This document shows positions 1 through 7,793 of a stretch of DNA of 64,000 nt, in pieces. Numbering within the stretch: the first letter of the stretch is position 1; each line of letters begins with the position of its first letter. The stretch comes from Candidatus Thalassospirochaeta sargassi. Lineage in GTDB: Bacteria; Spirochaetota; Spirochaetia; UBA9216. Where the stretch lies: NCBI GenBank assembly GCA_028532855.1, contig JAQQAL010000022.1:68844-132843 (forward strand), written 5' to 3'. Under the pieces are notes generated by a model. That model searched no databases. It saw nothing but the letters and a program-made list of their open reading frames with translations, and was not told the DNA's origin. The position numbers and the translations under genes are program-made.

Positions 1-1504
1 CAAACTTGTCCGACTGGTAGATGAACTCCTCAAACTGACTGCCCAGCCAGTTCTGTGCAGCGTAGCTGATAAGCCCGCCAACCGACTGAAGTTCATCCGT
101 GGATTTTTCACTTGAATCAACCAGCTGCATTATAACAACATTATCATTGAGAATTAGTGCTTCTGATATTTCATCCATAGCAAGATTGTCTATAGTTTTA
201 AGGAAATATTCATTCGATGATGCTCCGTTGAGACTGTCGTCATCAGCAACAGAGGGCTGAGTGTACACAGGGATATTCTGGTTATAGTAATAAACCGAAG
301 GATTACCATAGATAATCGGAAAGGCATTTGTATTATGAACATTCAGTGCAGAATCCGCGGCTGCCTCGGTGAAGCCCTCGCTGCGTGCAAACTCGGCGAA
401 GTTCTCAGCCTCTTCAACCAGGTAGTCTTCAATAACACCCTTGGCATAAAGTTCCATGTAATCCTTTACAACAGCAATATCGCTAGCCAGAGTCATATCG
501 GCATATTCAGGAGATTTATCGCATCGGTAAATTACCCAGCTTCCGTCGTCCTCGATTATTCTGCTCATCTCGCCAGTACTCAGTGAAAATACCTCATCAA
601 GGGCTTCATCATTATTGATGATGTTTTTCATTTCATAGTAGTAGCGTGAACCCATTTCGCCGCCCTTGTCCGCATAGGGATCGGAAGACTGGGTTTTTGC
701 AAGTTCGGTGAACATGCCGGGAGCGTCCTGAAGTTTTTCATAAATCTGTTCAGCATCTTTTTCGCTGCTTTTTACAGTAATTTTGCTTAAAACAATAGAA
801 CGGAAAAGATCCGCATTTTCGCTGCCGTATTCAGCAACCTTATCATCAGGAAAAGAAGAGAAGGGGAAGGCAGTGTAGCGAAAAGTTTTTTCAACAGAAG
901 CAATCTCCTGAAGGAACTTTTCCTCATTAAGGTTAATCGGATTTGAGTTAATATCGCTTGCAAATCTGCTGTAGTAAAGATCCTCTTCAAATCTGTCGCG
1001 GATATATTTTTTCTCAGTGTTTGAACTCTGAGCATAAAGATTCTCGCTGAACTCACCGTTTTCCATATAAGGACCGTAAAGGACAATGGCTTCATCTACA
1101 GAATTAGATGAAACAATCACTCCGCTGTTCTTAAGCTCCTTAATTGCCGCAGTGCGGTAAACAGTGTTGTCGAAGGCGGAGCGCCAAACCTGAAACTGGA
1201 TAAAATATGCATTAGCATCGGTCATCTGGTCCCTGTAGTTATCAGCTATTGAATTAACCTGATCTGAGAAAAAAGAACCGTCGTAGTATACAATTTCTTC
1301 ACCGTCGTATGAACCGAAAACCATATTCCCGGATGATGAGTTATTGCTTGCAAGCGGAGCTCCTATAAAAGTTACAATAATCACAACTAAAATAACTATA
1401 CTTATAACCCACATTACAGGATTGCTTTTGCGTTTTTTCTCAAGTATTTCAACATTCTCATTTGCGTGTTTATTATGGTTTCGGCGCTGATTTCTGGATG
1501 CCAT
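1..1504 (-). CDS. SurA/PpiD-like membrane-anchored peptidyl-prolyl isomerase (C-terminus beyond window)
   Basis: About 500 codons are visible; the end lies beyond base 1. The ATG at 1504 has AAGGAA about 8 bases upstream. The protein has a basic tail of ~28 residues, one membrane segment (about residues 30-48) and a long extracytoplasmic part. Near residue 280 the stretch DKGGEMGSR followed by an alternating hydrophobic segment is the hallmark of a parvulin (PpiC) domain; the part before it resembles a SurA_N chaperone domain. Such proteins assist folding of exported or outer-membrane proteins. The single N-terminal anchor is PpiD-like rather than periplasmic SurA-like. The role is inferred from the family. 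No neighbour on the visible side belongs to the same unit. Confidence 0.8.
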   Translation of the reverse strand, partial: MASRNQRRNHNKHANENVEILEKKRKSNPVMWVISIVILVVIIVTFIGAPLASNNSSSGNMVFGSYDGEEIVYYDGSFFSDQVNSIADNYRDQMTDANAYFIQFQVWRSAFDNTVYRTAAIKELKNSGVIVSSNSVDEAIVLYGPYMENGEFSENLYAQSSNTEKKYIRDRFEEDLYYSRFASDINSNPINLNEEKFLQEIASVEKTFRYTAFPFSSFPDDKVAEYGSENADLFRSIVLSKITVKSSEKDAEQIYEKLQDAPGMFTELAKTQSSDPYADKGGEMGSRYYYEMKNIINNDEALDEVFSLSTGEMSRIIEDDGSWVIYRCDKSPEYADMTLASDIAVVKDYMELYAKGVIEDYLVEEAENFAEFARSEGFTEAAADSALNVHNTNAFPIIYGNPSVYYYNQNIPVYTQPSVADDDSLNGASSNEYFLKTIDNLAMDEISEALILNDNVVIMQLVDSSEKSTDELQSVGGLISYAAQNWLGSQFEEFIYQSDKF

Positions 1505-1849
1505 TAATAATTCCTTAGGTAAAAAATATGCAGTAAAATTCTGACAGCAAACATTATCATGAGAGCCTTGTTCTGTCAACGCAAACAAAATTCGGGCGTC
1601 CCCCGGGGCTTTGCGCCGGGGCGGACTTTCCGCTGCAACGGCCATATTCGGCGTCACAATCCCGGCTCCGTCCCCTCCGCCGGTTCCGCCGGTCCGTTTC
1701 CACTGCAATTCCTGACGCAGAAGAAACCTCAGTTTCTGTAATCGTGCAGACTTCTTTCGCCCCGCCTCAACTTCTAATTTTGCATACATGCAAAATTATG
1801 CTCCTCACGTCGCGTTGAAGTTTCAGTTCAAATCGTCTCAGCAAAGAAA
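1505..1849. repeat. GC-rich gene-free stretch with a duplicated TTTCCRCTGCAA motif
   Basis: This 345-base stretch has no convincing gene. The centre (about 1605-1710) is much richer in G and C than its surroundings and contains CCCCCGGGGC with a nearby GCGCCGGGGCGG. Two copies of a degenerate unit lie about 70 bases apart: GGACTTTCCGCTGCAA near 1622 and GTCCGTTTCCACTGCAA near 1693. From memory, similar TTTCCGCTGCAA-bearing intergenic DNA is common in Treponema relatives; that cannot be verified here. Short open frames exist but have no ribosome binding site and unusual composition. Confidence 0.4.
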
Positions 1850-1887
1850 AAAAAGACCATACCAGCTAAAGCTGAAATGGTCTTTTT
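1850..1887 (-). terminator. Rho-independent terminator after tRNA-Pro
   Basis: An 11-base perfect stem (AAAAAGACCAT at 1850-1860 with ATGGTCTTTTT at 1877-1887) lies immediately downstream of tRNA-Pro on the minus strand, and the T-run is part of the stem's 3' arm and continues past it. Confidence 0.85.
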
Positions 1888-1890
1888 CTA

Positions 1891-1962
1891 TCGGGCTGAG
1901 TGGATTTGAACCACCGGCCTCGCCGTCCCGAACGGCGCGCGCTCCCCCTGCGCCACAGCCCG
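1891..1962 (-). tRNA. tRNA-Pro (anticodon CGG)
   Basis: The minus strand folds as a complete cloverleaf: acceptor stem CGGGCTG/CAGCCCG, D-stem GCGC/GCGC, anticodon stem CGCCG/CGGCG around the loop TTCGGGA, and a T-arm GGTGG-TTCAAAT-CCACT. The loop gives anticodon CGG (codon CCG, proline) followed by the G37 typical of tRNA-Pro. The discriminator base is A and CCA is not encoded. It is followed directly by its own terminator. Confidence 0.95.
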
Positions 1963-1970
1963 TAAATGAA

Positions 1971-2024
1971 GAAAAAAAAAACAAGCCCTTGAAACAAAAG
2001 TTCTAACTTAGTTTCAAGGGCTTT
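1971..2024 (-). terminator. Rho-independent terminator after tRNA-Asp
   Basis: The arms AAGCCCTTGAAAC (1983-1995) and GTTTCAAGGGCTT (2011-2023) form a 13-base stem. On the minus strand it is followed by about ten T (bases 1972-1981 read in reverse). It separates tRNA-Asp from tRNA-Pro, so the two tRNAs are probably separate transcription units. Confidence 0.9.
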
Positions 2025-2027
2025 GGT

Positions 2028-2101
2028 CGGGAGCGACGGGGATTGAACCCGCGATCTCCGGCTTGACAGGCCGGCGCGATAACCGACTTCGCCACGCCCC
2101 C
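2028..2101 (-). tRNA. tRNA-Asp (anticodon GTC)
   Basis: Minus-strand cloverleaf with acceptor GGGGGCG/CGCTCCC (one G-T wobble), anticodon stem CCGGC/GCCGG around loop CTGTCAA, and T-arm GCGGG-TTCAATC-CCCGT. The anticodon GTC reads GAC/GAU (aspartate), and the discriminator base is G as expected for tRNA-Asp. CCA is not encoded. Confidence 0.95.
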
Positions 2102-2208
2102 TTAAGGTATGGGTAATATATCCAACTACAAAAAAACTGTCAATAAGTTATTAAAATTATTTTTAACCTTTTTAGTTTAATGCGCCGGACGCCGAATATG
2201 AAAATACG

Positions 2209-3024
2209 ATGAAGAAAATACTCTGTATAGCAGCGATTTTAACATTTGCATTAGCTTCAGCGGTCACAGCAGAAAGCTACAGTTACACAATAAAAAAAGG
2301 TGATACACTATATAGTATCAGTAGAAAATACAATATCAGAATTGAGAGCCTGAAATCATATAACGGAATAACAGATCCCTCAAAATTGTATCCGGGTATG
2401 ACTTTAAATATTCCCGGGGGATATACAGTTAAGAAGGGAGATACCCTTTACAGTATTGCCCGTGCTCAAGGAACAACGGTTGATGAACTCCTGGAGCTGA
2501 ATAATCTCGAACCTTCCTCCATTTTGAAAGCCGGACAGTTTATTCACATTCCTTTCAACTCTCCTTCTCAAGTCAATCCTGGAGAAGGTGCAGGCGAAAC
2601 TGTTGTTGAGTCAACACAGGAAAATCCGGCTGCAGATGACCCCACCCAGCCCGCTACGGCATTGGTAGCTATAATGGAAACCCCTGACTGGCCACATGAG
2701 GGCGTAAGAACAGAGCTTACGGGTAAACTCAAGGGTATTCAGATTACAGGTGCTCCAGGAGATGATATTGTAGCTGTAAACGGAGGTACAGTGGTCTGGG
2801 CGTCAGATTACGGTATCTATAATAAGCTTGTCCTTGTAGAGGGCCAGAACGGTCTAGTGTACGGCTACGGCGGAAATGAAACCACAAATGTCAAAGTGGG
2901 CGATTATGTAAAGCCTGGAAGTATTATCGGGATTCTAGGTGGAAATTCGGATAGGGCTTCGGTTTTTTTCTTTGTTTACAAAGATGGGAAACCTCTAGAC
3001 CCAACAAAAGCGCCGAGAGTTTGA
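2209..3024 (+). CDS. Exported protein with two LysM domains and a degenerate M23 (LytM) domain
   Basis: A 271-residue protein with a signal peptide (residues 1-21, ending near VTAES), two LysM peptidoglycan-binding repeats (about 25-69 and 71-115, each with KKGDTLYSI), an acidic/proline linker (116-155) and a C-terminal M23-like beta domain (about 165-260). LysM-M23 proteins of this type cleave or regulate cleavage of peptidoglycan. Here the metal ligands are missing: the usual HxGxD strand reads KGIQITG and the usual HxH strand reads VFFFVY. It is therefore likely non-catalytic, perhaps an activator of an amidase as in the EnvC/NlpD type (inference). It stands alone between the tRNAs and the decarboxylase operon. 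Confidence 0.85.
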   Translation: MKKILCIAAILTFALASAVTAESYSYTIKKGDTLYSISRKYNIRIESLKSYNGITDPSKLYPGMTLNIPGGYTVKKGDTLYSIARAQGTTVDELLELNNLEPSSILKAGQFIHIPFNSPSQVNPGEGAGETVVESTQENPAADDPTQPATALVAIMETPDWPHEGVRTELTGKLKGIQITGAPGDDIVAVNGGTVVWASDYGIYNKLVLVEGQNGLVYGYGGNETTNVKVGDYVKPGSIIGILGGNSDRASVFFFVYKDGKPLDPTKAPRV

Positions 3025-3053
3025 TAGACTTAAAGACTCCCTAAAATAGAAAA

Positions 3054-3077
3054 GGGGGTATCCTGTTTGGATCCCCC
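3054..3077 (-). terminator. Terminator downstream of the decarboxylase operon
   Basis: GGGGG at 3054-3058 and ATCC pair with GGATCCCCC ending at 3077, with one bulged base. On the minus strand the stem is followed by TTTTCTATTTT, so it ends the mmdADCB transcript; it may also serve the convergent LysM gene, though that side has no clear T-run. Confidence 0.65.
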
Positions 3078-3104
3078 GTGAAAATCAATTTATAGAAGAA
3101 TTGA

Positions 3105-4253
3105 CTAATTCAACGAAAGCAGTACACCGGCAGCAATTGCTGATCCGATAACCCCCGCAACATTCGGTCCCATTGCATTCATAAGAAGGAAGTTGCCCGG
3201 ATCTTCTTCCTGCCCGACCTTCTGTACTACACGGGCAGCCATCGGAACCGCAGAGACCCCTGCTGCTCCAATCATCGGGTTGATCTTTCCACCACTTAGT
3301 TTGCTCATAAGCTTACCCAGTAAGACCCCGCCGCCGGTGCCTATACCGAAAGCAATACATCCCAGAACAATAATAAATATGGTCTGAAAGTTGAGAAAGT
3401 GTTCGGCCTGCATCTTTGAGCCGACCGATATTCCAAGAAAGATAGTAACAATGTTGATAAGCTCGTTCTGAGCTGTTTTAGACAGTCGCTCTGTTACACC
3501 GCATTCCTTGAAAAGGTTACCAAGCATCAGCATACCGATAAGCGGGGCGGATGCGGGAATTAGCAGGGCTGTTACAATTGTAGTTACTATCGGAAAGATG
3601 ATCTTTGTCCTCTTTGAAACCGGTTTCGGATCAGCCATCCTGATAAGACGCTCTTCCTTTGACGTTAGAGCTCTTATGATAGGTGGCTGTATAATCGGTA
3701 CAAGAGCCATGTAGGTATATGCTGCAACGGCAATTGGTCCCAGAAGATGAGACGCGAGTTTGGACGTCAGATAAATTGCAGTTGGACCGTCCGCACCGCC
3801 GATAATTGCGATTGAACAGGCTTCAGCAAAGTTGAAGCCTAGATCATGAGCGGCAAGGAAAGGGATTGTTCCCAGTGCCTTTGCACCCAGAAGAGTTGCA
3901 AATATACCAAGCTGAGCAGCAGCCCCCAGAAGGAATGTCTGGGGCTTTCCCAGGAGTGGACCGAAGTCGGTCATGGCTCCAATGCCCATAAAAATAATCG
4001 GCGGGAAAATACCGATCTTGACACCGTAGTAGAAGTAGTACAATAGTCCACCCTCGTCCAGAATACCAGTCATCGGAAGGTTGACAAGTATGGCACCGAA
4101 ACCGATGGGTATGAGGAGAAGAGGCTCATACTGTTTGGCTATGGCTAGATATATCAACAGTCCGCCAACACCCATCATGACAAGATTCTGCCATGTGAGT
4201 GCCTGAAATGCCGTACTGTCGAGAAAACTCGCGAATAAATCGAAAAAACTCAC
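3105..4253 (-). CDS. mmdB: Sodium-translocating acyl-CoA decarboxylase, beta (membrane) subunit
   Basis: 382 residues, strongly hydrophobic, with the family signature [16 protein letters not shown] and the conserved segments [18 protein letters not shown] and [14 protein letters not shown]. This is the OadB/MmdB/GcdB subunit, the carboxybiotin decarboxylase that couples release of CO2 to export of sodium ions. The start is GTG at 4253, with GGAGG 8 bases upstream. It is the last of four genes in the order carboxyltransferase, small anchor, biotin carrier, beta subunit, the same kind of set as methylmalonyl-CoA decarboxylase of Veillonella and Propionigenium. The substrate of the complex is set by the carboxyltransferase, not by this subunit. 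Confidence 0.9.
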   Translation of the reverse strand: MSFFDLFASFLDSTAFQALTWQNLVMMGVGGLLIYLAIAKQYEPLLLIPIGFGAILVNLPMTGILDEGGLLYYFYYGVKIGIFPPIIFMGIGAMTDFGPLLGKPQTFLLGAAAQLGIFATLLGAKALGTIPFLAAHDLGFNFAEACSIAIIGGADGPTAIYLTSKLASHLLGPIAVAAYTYMALVPIIQPPIIRALTSKEERLIRMADPKPVSKRTKIIFPIVTTIVTALLIPASAPLIGMLMLGNLFKECGVTERLSKTAQNELINIVTIFLGISVGSKMQAEHFLNFQTIFIIVLGCIAFGIGTGGGVLLGKLMSKLSGGKINPMIGAAGVSAVPMAARVVQKVGQEEDPGNFLLMNAMGPNVAGVIGSAIAAGVLLSLN

Positions 4254-4265
4254 TAAAAGCCTCCG

Positions 4266-4751
4266 TTAGCCTATGTCCATCAGCGGCTGGCCTTCGGTTA
4301 CGTTAGCGCCTTGGGTTACATGTATAGCTGTAACCGATCCGGTGTGGGTAGCGAAGACTTCAATGTCCATTTTCATGGCCTCCATAACAATCAGAAGATC
4401 ACCTGATTTGACGGATGCACCCTGAGCAACCTTAATTTCCTTGATTGTCCCTGTAATTGCAGCTTTTTCGGTAGCTCCTCCGGCGGCAGCGGCAGGCGCG
4501 GAAGCAGCGGGAGCGGCAGGTGCAGCGGGAGCGGCAGGTGCGGCTGGAGCTGCAGGTGCGGCTGGGGCTGAAGGAGCAGCAGGTGCCGGTGCGGCAGCAG
4601 CGGGGGTAGGGGCAGCTACGCCACCGGCGGGTGCCGCAAGGCTGACTACGTAGGTCTGGCCCTGGTGTTCAATGTTAAGAACGTTGCCGTTTCTATTTAC
4701 ATTAATGTCATATAAAGCGCCGTCATACTGAAATTTAATGTTCTTGCTCAT
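4266..4751 (-). CDS. mmdC: Biotin carboxyl carrier subunit of the sodium-pumping decarboxylase
   Basis: 161 residues. Residues 1-40 form a small N-terminal strand region, 41-92 are an almost pure Ala-Pro linker (a flexible arm usual for this subunit), and 93-161 are a biotinyl domain with the attachment motif VMEAMKM; Lys127 is the expected biotinylated residue. It carries CO2 from the carboxyltransferase MmdA to the membrane subunit MmdB. AGGAG precedes ATG at 4751, 13 bases upstream. It lies 12 bases before mmdB and 5 bases after mmdD. The Ala-Pro repeat gives a spurious open frame on the opposite strand. Confidence 0.9.
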   Translation of the reverse strand: MSKNIKFQYDGALYDINVNRNGNVLNIEHQGQTYVVSLAAPAGGVAAPTPAAAAPAPAAPSAPAAPAAPAAPAAPAAPAAPAASAPAAAAGGATEKAAITGTIKEIKVAQGASVKSGDLLIVMEAMKMDIEVFATHTGSVTAIHVTQGANVTEGQPLMDIG

Positions 4752-4756
4752 AATTA

Positions 4757-5146
4757 CTATACTCCTGGAACTGTTTTGGATAATTTATTGTTCGCGACCC
4801 ATGGGTCGTATTTAACATAGGTTGATGCCCATGCGGCCGCTGAGGGGCCAGCAGCATCATTTTCTTCGATTGCGAAATAAGCCGCAACCGCTGCGATAAG
4901 CCAGTCAGCATTACCGCCCATTGTCATGCCTTCTGTTGCCGCTGCAACCATCACAGGAAGTGGGAGTGATGACTGCGGTGCGGTTTGTACAGCCGTTGGC
5001 TGTGTAGAGGTGACAGGCTTTTCCGTTTTCTCGTCGGAAAGTCTTCTGATAATAATCATCAGAACACTCAATAAAACGAGGATTGTGAATACAATCAGAA
5101 TGCCGAGGCCTGAAGCCATTAAACTATAACTGAATTGTTCCTGCAT
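4757..5146 (-). CDS. mmdD: OadG/MmdD-family small membrane subunit of the decarboxylase
   Basis: 129 residues with one N-terminal membrane helix (about residues 9-32), a charged and proline-rich linker, and a C-terminal segment (about 70-129) resembling the delta/gamma subunit tails that dock the carboxyltransferase. OadG-type subunits assemble the soluble carboxyltransferase with the membrane beta subunit. Position between mmdA and mmdC supports the call. GGAG lies 11 bases before ATG. Confidence 0.75.
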   Translation of the reverse strand: MQEQFSYSLMASGLGILIVFTILVLLSVLMIIIRRLSDEKTEKPVTSTQPTAVQTAPQSSLPLPVMVAAATEGMTMGGNADWLIAAVAAYFAIEENDAAGPSAAAWASTYVKYDPWVANNKLSKTVPGV

Positions 5147-5160
5147 TTGTTTACTTACTC

Positions 5161-6708
5161 CTACAAGGGTATATTGCCGTGTTTTTTAACCGGCCGGTCT
5201 TCTCGTTTACGTAGATTCATTTCAAGAGCTCTGATAAGCTCGATTCTTGTGAATTCCGGATCTATTATATCATCAACAAGTCCGTAACCTGCTGCTACAT
5301 ATGGATTCATGAATTCCTGCTGGAACTCAGCTATTTTTTCGGCTCTTTTTGCAGCAGGATCATCGGCTTCTTTTATTTCTTTTCTGGAAATAATATTTGC
5401 AGCACCTTCAGCTCCCATTACCGCAATTTCTGCTGTAGGATAAGCGAGCACTCTGTCGTAACCAAGAGACTTTGAAGACATTGCAATCATTGAACCGCCG
5501 TACGACTTTCTAATTATAAGTGAAAGCTTGGGGACTGTTGCCTCTGCAATAGCATAAAGCAGTTTTGCGCCATGTCTGATAATCCCGCCGTGTTCCTGGG
5601 CAATACCCGGGAGGTATCCCGGTACATCTACCAGGGAGATAATGGGAATATTAAAAGAATCACAGAATCTAAGGAACCTTGCCCCCTTGTCTGAAGAGTT
5701 TATATCAAGAGCAGCAGCCATATAATTAGGCTGATTAGCAAATAGACCGACTGTTCGTCCGTTGAGTTTTGCGAAGCCTACCACAACACTTTTTGCCCAG
5801 TCTTTGTGGACTTCAAGGAAAGATCCTCTGTCAAAAACTTCATCGATTATGTCTCGAACATCATAGGGTTTCTTCGGCTCATCCGGAATGATGGGCATAA
5901 CATTACTTGTTCGGTCCGGGTTATCACCTGTATCAGTAACAGGCGGCTGTTCCTGATTGTTTGACGGAAGATAATCCATTAGAGCACGAATAAAATAATA
6001 ACAGTCTTCTTCTGTTTCAAAACGAAAATGAGCGTTTCCACTTTTCGCGCAATGCGCAGATGCCCCTCCGAGATCTTCATGTGAAATTATCTCTCCGGTC
6101 ACAGCCTTAATTACATCGGGACCGGTAATATACATATGACTCTTACCGTCTACCATGAAGATGAAGTCAGTAATCGCCGGTGAATATACTGCACCGCCGG
6201 CACATGGCCCGAGAATTACCGAAAACTGCGGTATTACACCGGATGATAGGGTGTTGTTTTTGAATATCTTAGCATATCCGTTAAGTGAAAGAATTCCTTC
6301 CTGTATTCTTGCACCGCCGGAATCATTTACCTGTATAAACGGAGACCCGGTTTTAAGAGCCAGGTTCTGTGCTTCCGCAATTTTCTCAGCGTGCATTTCT
6401 CCAAGAGAACCGCCAAGTACTGTAAAATCCTGAGAGGAGATAAACACCTGTTTACCATTAATTTTTCCGCTTCCTGTGACAACTCCGTCGCCTGAAAAGC
6501 GTTTTTTATCCATTCCGAACTCAGTGGTTCTGCCCTTGATGTACGCCTGGCTTTCTATAAAAGAACCTTCATCGGTTATGCCTTCGATGCGTTCGCGTGC
6601 TGTCTTTTTGCCTTTTTCATGCTGTGCTTTTATACGTGCGTCTCCGCCGCCTTTAAGCATTTTGGCTTTTACTTCTTTAAATTCCTGTAACCTTTCTTCG
6701 TTACCCAT
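5161..6708 (-). CDS. mmdA: Acyl-CoA carboxyltransferase subunit of sodium-pumping decarboxylase (methylmalonyl-/malonyl-CoA type)
   Basis: 515 residues of the PccB/MmdA carboxyltransferase family, with two crotonase-like halves. Visible landmarks are NDSGGARIQEG, the oxyanion segments FSVILGPCAGGAVYSPA and VDVPGYLPG, and IIRKSYGGS. It moves the carboxyl group of an acyl-CoA to the biotin carrier. Length fits MmdA (about 510) rather than glutaconyl-CoA decarboxylase GcdA (about 590); an oxaloacetate decarboxylase alpha subunit would be a different fold. I start at ATG 6708 because GGGGG lies 6 bases upstream; a TTG at 6723 in the same frame has no binding site. Because the window also holds an acylating dehydrogenase and an aminotransferase, malonyl-CoA or methylmalonyl-CoA is the likely substrate (inference). 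Confidence 0.85.
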   Translation of the reverse strand: MGNEERLQEFKEVKAKMLKGGGDARIKAQHEKGKKTARERIEGITDEGSFIESQAYIKGRTTEFGMDKKRFSGDGVVTGSGKINGKQVFISSQDFTVLGGSLGEMHAEKIAEAQNLALKTGSPFIQVNDSGGARIQEGILSLNGYAKIFKNNTLSSGVIPQFSVILGPCAGGAVYSPAITDFIFMVDGKSHMYITGPDVIKAVTGEIISHEDLGGASAHCAKSGNAHFRFETEEDCYYFIRALMDYLPSNNQEQPPVTDTGDNPDRTSNVMPIIPDEPKKPYDVRDIIDEVFDRGSFLEVHKDWAKSVVVGFAKLNGRTVGLFANQPNYMAAALDINSSDKGARFLRFCDSFNIPIISLVDVPGYLPGIAQEHGGIIRHGAKLLYAIAEATVPKLSLIIRKSYGGSMIAMSSKSLGYDRVLAYPTAEIAVMGAEGAANIISRKEIKEADDPAAKRAEKIAEFQQEFMNPYVAAGYGLVDDIIDPEFTRIELIRALEMNLRKREDRPVKKHGNIPL

Positions 6709-6747
6709 TGTGACCCCCGCCAAAAAAGATGTGTGTCTTTAAATAAA

Positions 6748-6850
6748 AACCCTACTTATATAAGGACAATTGTCAACCCTATTCGGATCTTTATGTTAAA
6801 AACGCCTTATTGTCTGACAATAATAGCATTAGTTTTTGGTTGCGTAAACA
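6748..6850 (-). promoter_or_regulatory. mmdA promoter with two candidate operators
   Basis: On the minus strand TTGACA (6771-6776) lies 16 bases from a weak -10 TAGGGT (6749-6754). The -35 box is embedded in the palindrome GACAATTGTC (6765-6774). Upstream are a perfect palindrome ATTGTC-T-GACAAT (6809-6821), which fits the TNGTNNNACNA pattern of FadR-type GntR regulators, and TGGTTGCGTAAACA (6837-6850), a near match to the shared TGTTTGCGYAAACA motif. Confidence 0.6.
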
Positions 6851-6878
6851 TTTATTTTTGAAACTTATATCTGTTTAA

Positions 6879-7325
6879 CTATTTATTAAGCAAAGTTTTC
6901 TGAAGCATCAAAATCCATTTTGCAGGTGATGGAATTCTGAAAGCCATTCTATCCAGGTCACCTTTTTCGTTTTTGAAGGATATCTGAATTACAGTATCGT
7001 TTAGCGGTTTATCACAGAAAAAATCTGTAGTACCGATTGTTTTAATAGAATTCTTTGGAATAAATGCTTCAAGTCCTCCAAATCTGGAATGATAATATAC
7101 ACCGTCTCTGACGAGGGCTATTGCACCGGTTTTACGGATAGGTTTTTCAAGTTTGCTCTCCTGACCAAACCAGGTTACGCCGAAGGACGCGAGTATAATT
7201 TGATCTTCTGGATATTTACGAGACAAATGCTGAGATTCGAGATAGCGTATTAGAGCCATAAGGAGAACAATTCCGAATATGACTATCCCAAGCACTGCAG
7301 GGGGAAGATTTACAATAGTGTTCAT
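6879..7325 (-). CDS. Conserved-looking membrane-anchored protein of unknown function
   Basis: 148 residues; not recognised. One N-terminal membrane helix (about residues 9-27) is followed by a soluble part of ~115 residues rich in beta strands, with a layout like a small PH-like domain (short strands ending in a C-terminal helix SPAKWILMLQKTLL). Its ATG overlaps the stop of the preceding gene (TGATG), so the two are translationally coupled and probably act together. Confidence 0.55.
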   Translation of the reverse strand: MNTIVNLPPAVLGIVIFGIVLLMALIRYLESQHLSRKYPEDQIILASFGVTWFGQESKLEKPIRKTGAIALVRDGVYYHSRFGGLEAFIPKNSIKTIGTTDFFCDKPLNDTVIQISFKNEKGDLDRMAFRIPSPAKWILMLQKTLLNK

Positions 7326-7705
7326 CAGATCCTCTTAAGATATTTTATTGCCTTTCTGTAGGCTATTTTTTTACCGAGATTACTTTCGTTAAGTTTCGAG
7401 ATGAATGAAAGTGCTATTTCCTGATCATTTTTGCCTTTTTCTCTTAGTTTTTCAATATAAGCTTTATTTTCTAAAAGTGAAAGGTATACAGGATCAGTGG
7501 CGTTACCGTTAAGGCTGCTCATTATTCCAACATTAACAACAATAAGCAGGGAAATAATTGCCGTTATAAGAAAATCCCAACCAGGATCAGGGACTATATT
7601 TCTAATTATGGAATTGGGGTTTCCGGCATTAAAAATAGAATAAACATCTATTATCATTAGCACAACCAGAATGATGTAAAATATGCGATGTTTCCTTACT
7701 TTCAT
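7325..7705 (-). CDS. Small protein with two membrane helices, unknown function
   Basis: 126 residues; not recognised. Two hydrophobic helices (about residues 8-25 and 45-68) are followed by a charged C-terminal part. I start at ATG 7705, which has GGAG just upstream; an in-frame extension to 7942 would run through a terminator and into the permease gene and is not credible. It overlaps the next gene by one base and follows the permease gene's terminator, so it needs readthrough or its own promoter. Confidence 0.55.
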   Translation of the reverse strand: MKVRKHRIFYIILVVLMIIDVYSIFNAGNPNSIIRNIVPDPGWDFLITAIISLLIVVNVGIMSSLNGNATDPVYLSLLENKAYIEKLREKGKNDQEIALSFISKLNESNLGKKIAYRKAIKYLKRI

Positions 7706-7730
7706 AGGGAGCTCCATTAATTGATAGTTT

Positions 7731-7771
7731 AAAAAAAGGATGCCTGACGGCGTTTTCGCCGTCCAGCATCC
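7731..7771 (-). terminator. Terminator of the NCS2 permease gene
   Basis: GGATGC and GACGGCG pair with CGCCGTC and GCATCC across a TTTT loop (7738-7771, two-base mismatch); on the minus strand the stem is followed by seven T (7731-7737). Confidence 0.9.
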
Positions 7772-7793
7772 TGAAAAACAGATAAACTGGTTT

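Noticed and set aside
1559-2006. Two short plus-strand open frames over the GC-rich stretch and tRNA-Pro
   Set aside because: One crosses tRNA-Pro and its terminator, the other lies in the GC-rich repeat; neither has a binding site.
4441-4653. Gly/Ala-rich open frame on the plus strand
   Set aside because: It is the reverse reading of the Ala-Pro linker of the biotin carrier gene.
3105-6708. Oxaloacetate decarboxylase or glutaconyl-CoA decarboxylase for the operon
   Set aside because: The carboxyltransferase is of the acyl-CoA (PccB) type rather than the oxaloacetate alpha type, and at 515 residues is shorter than GcdA.
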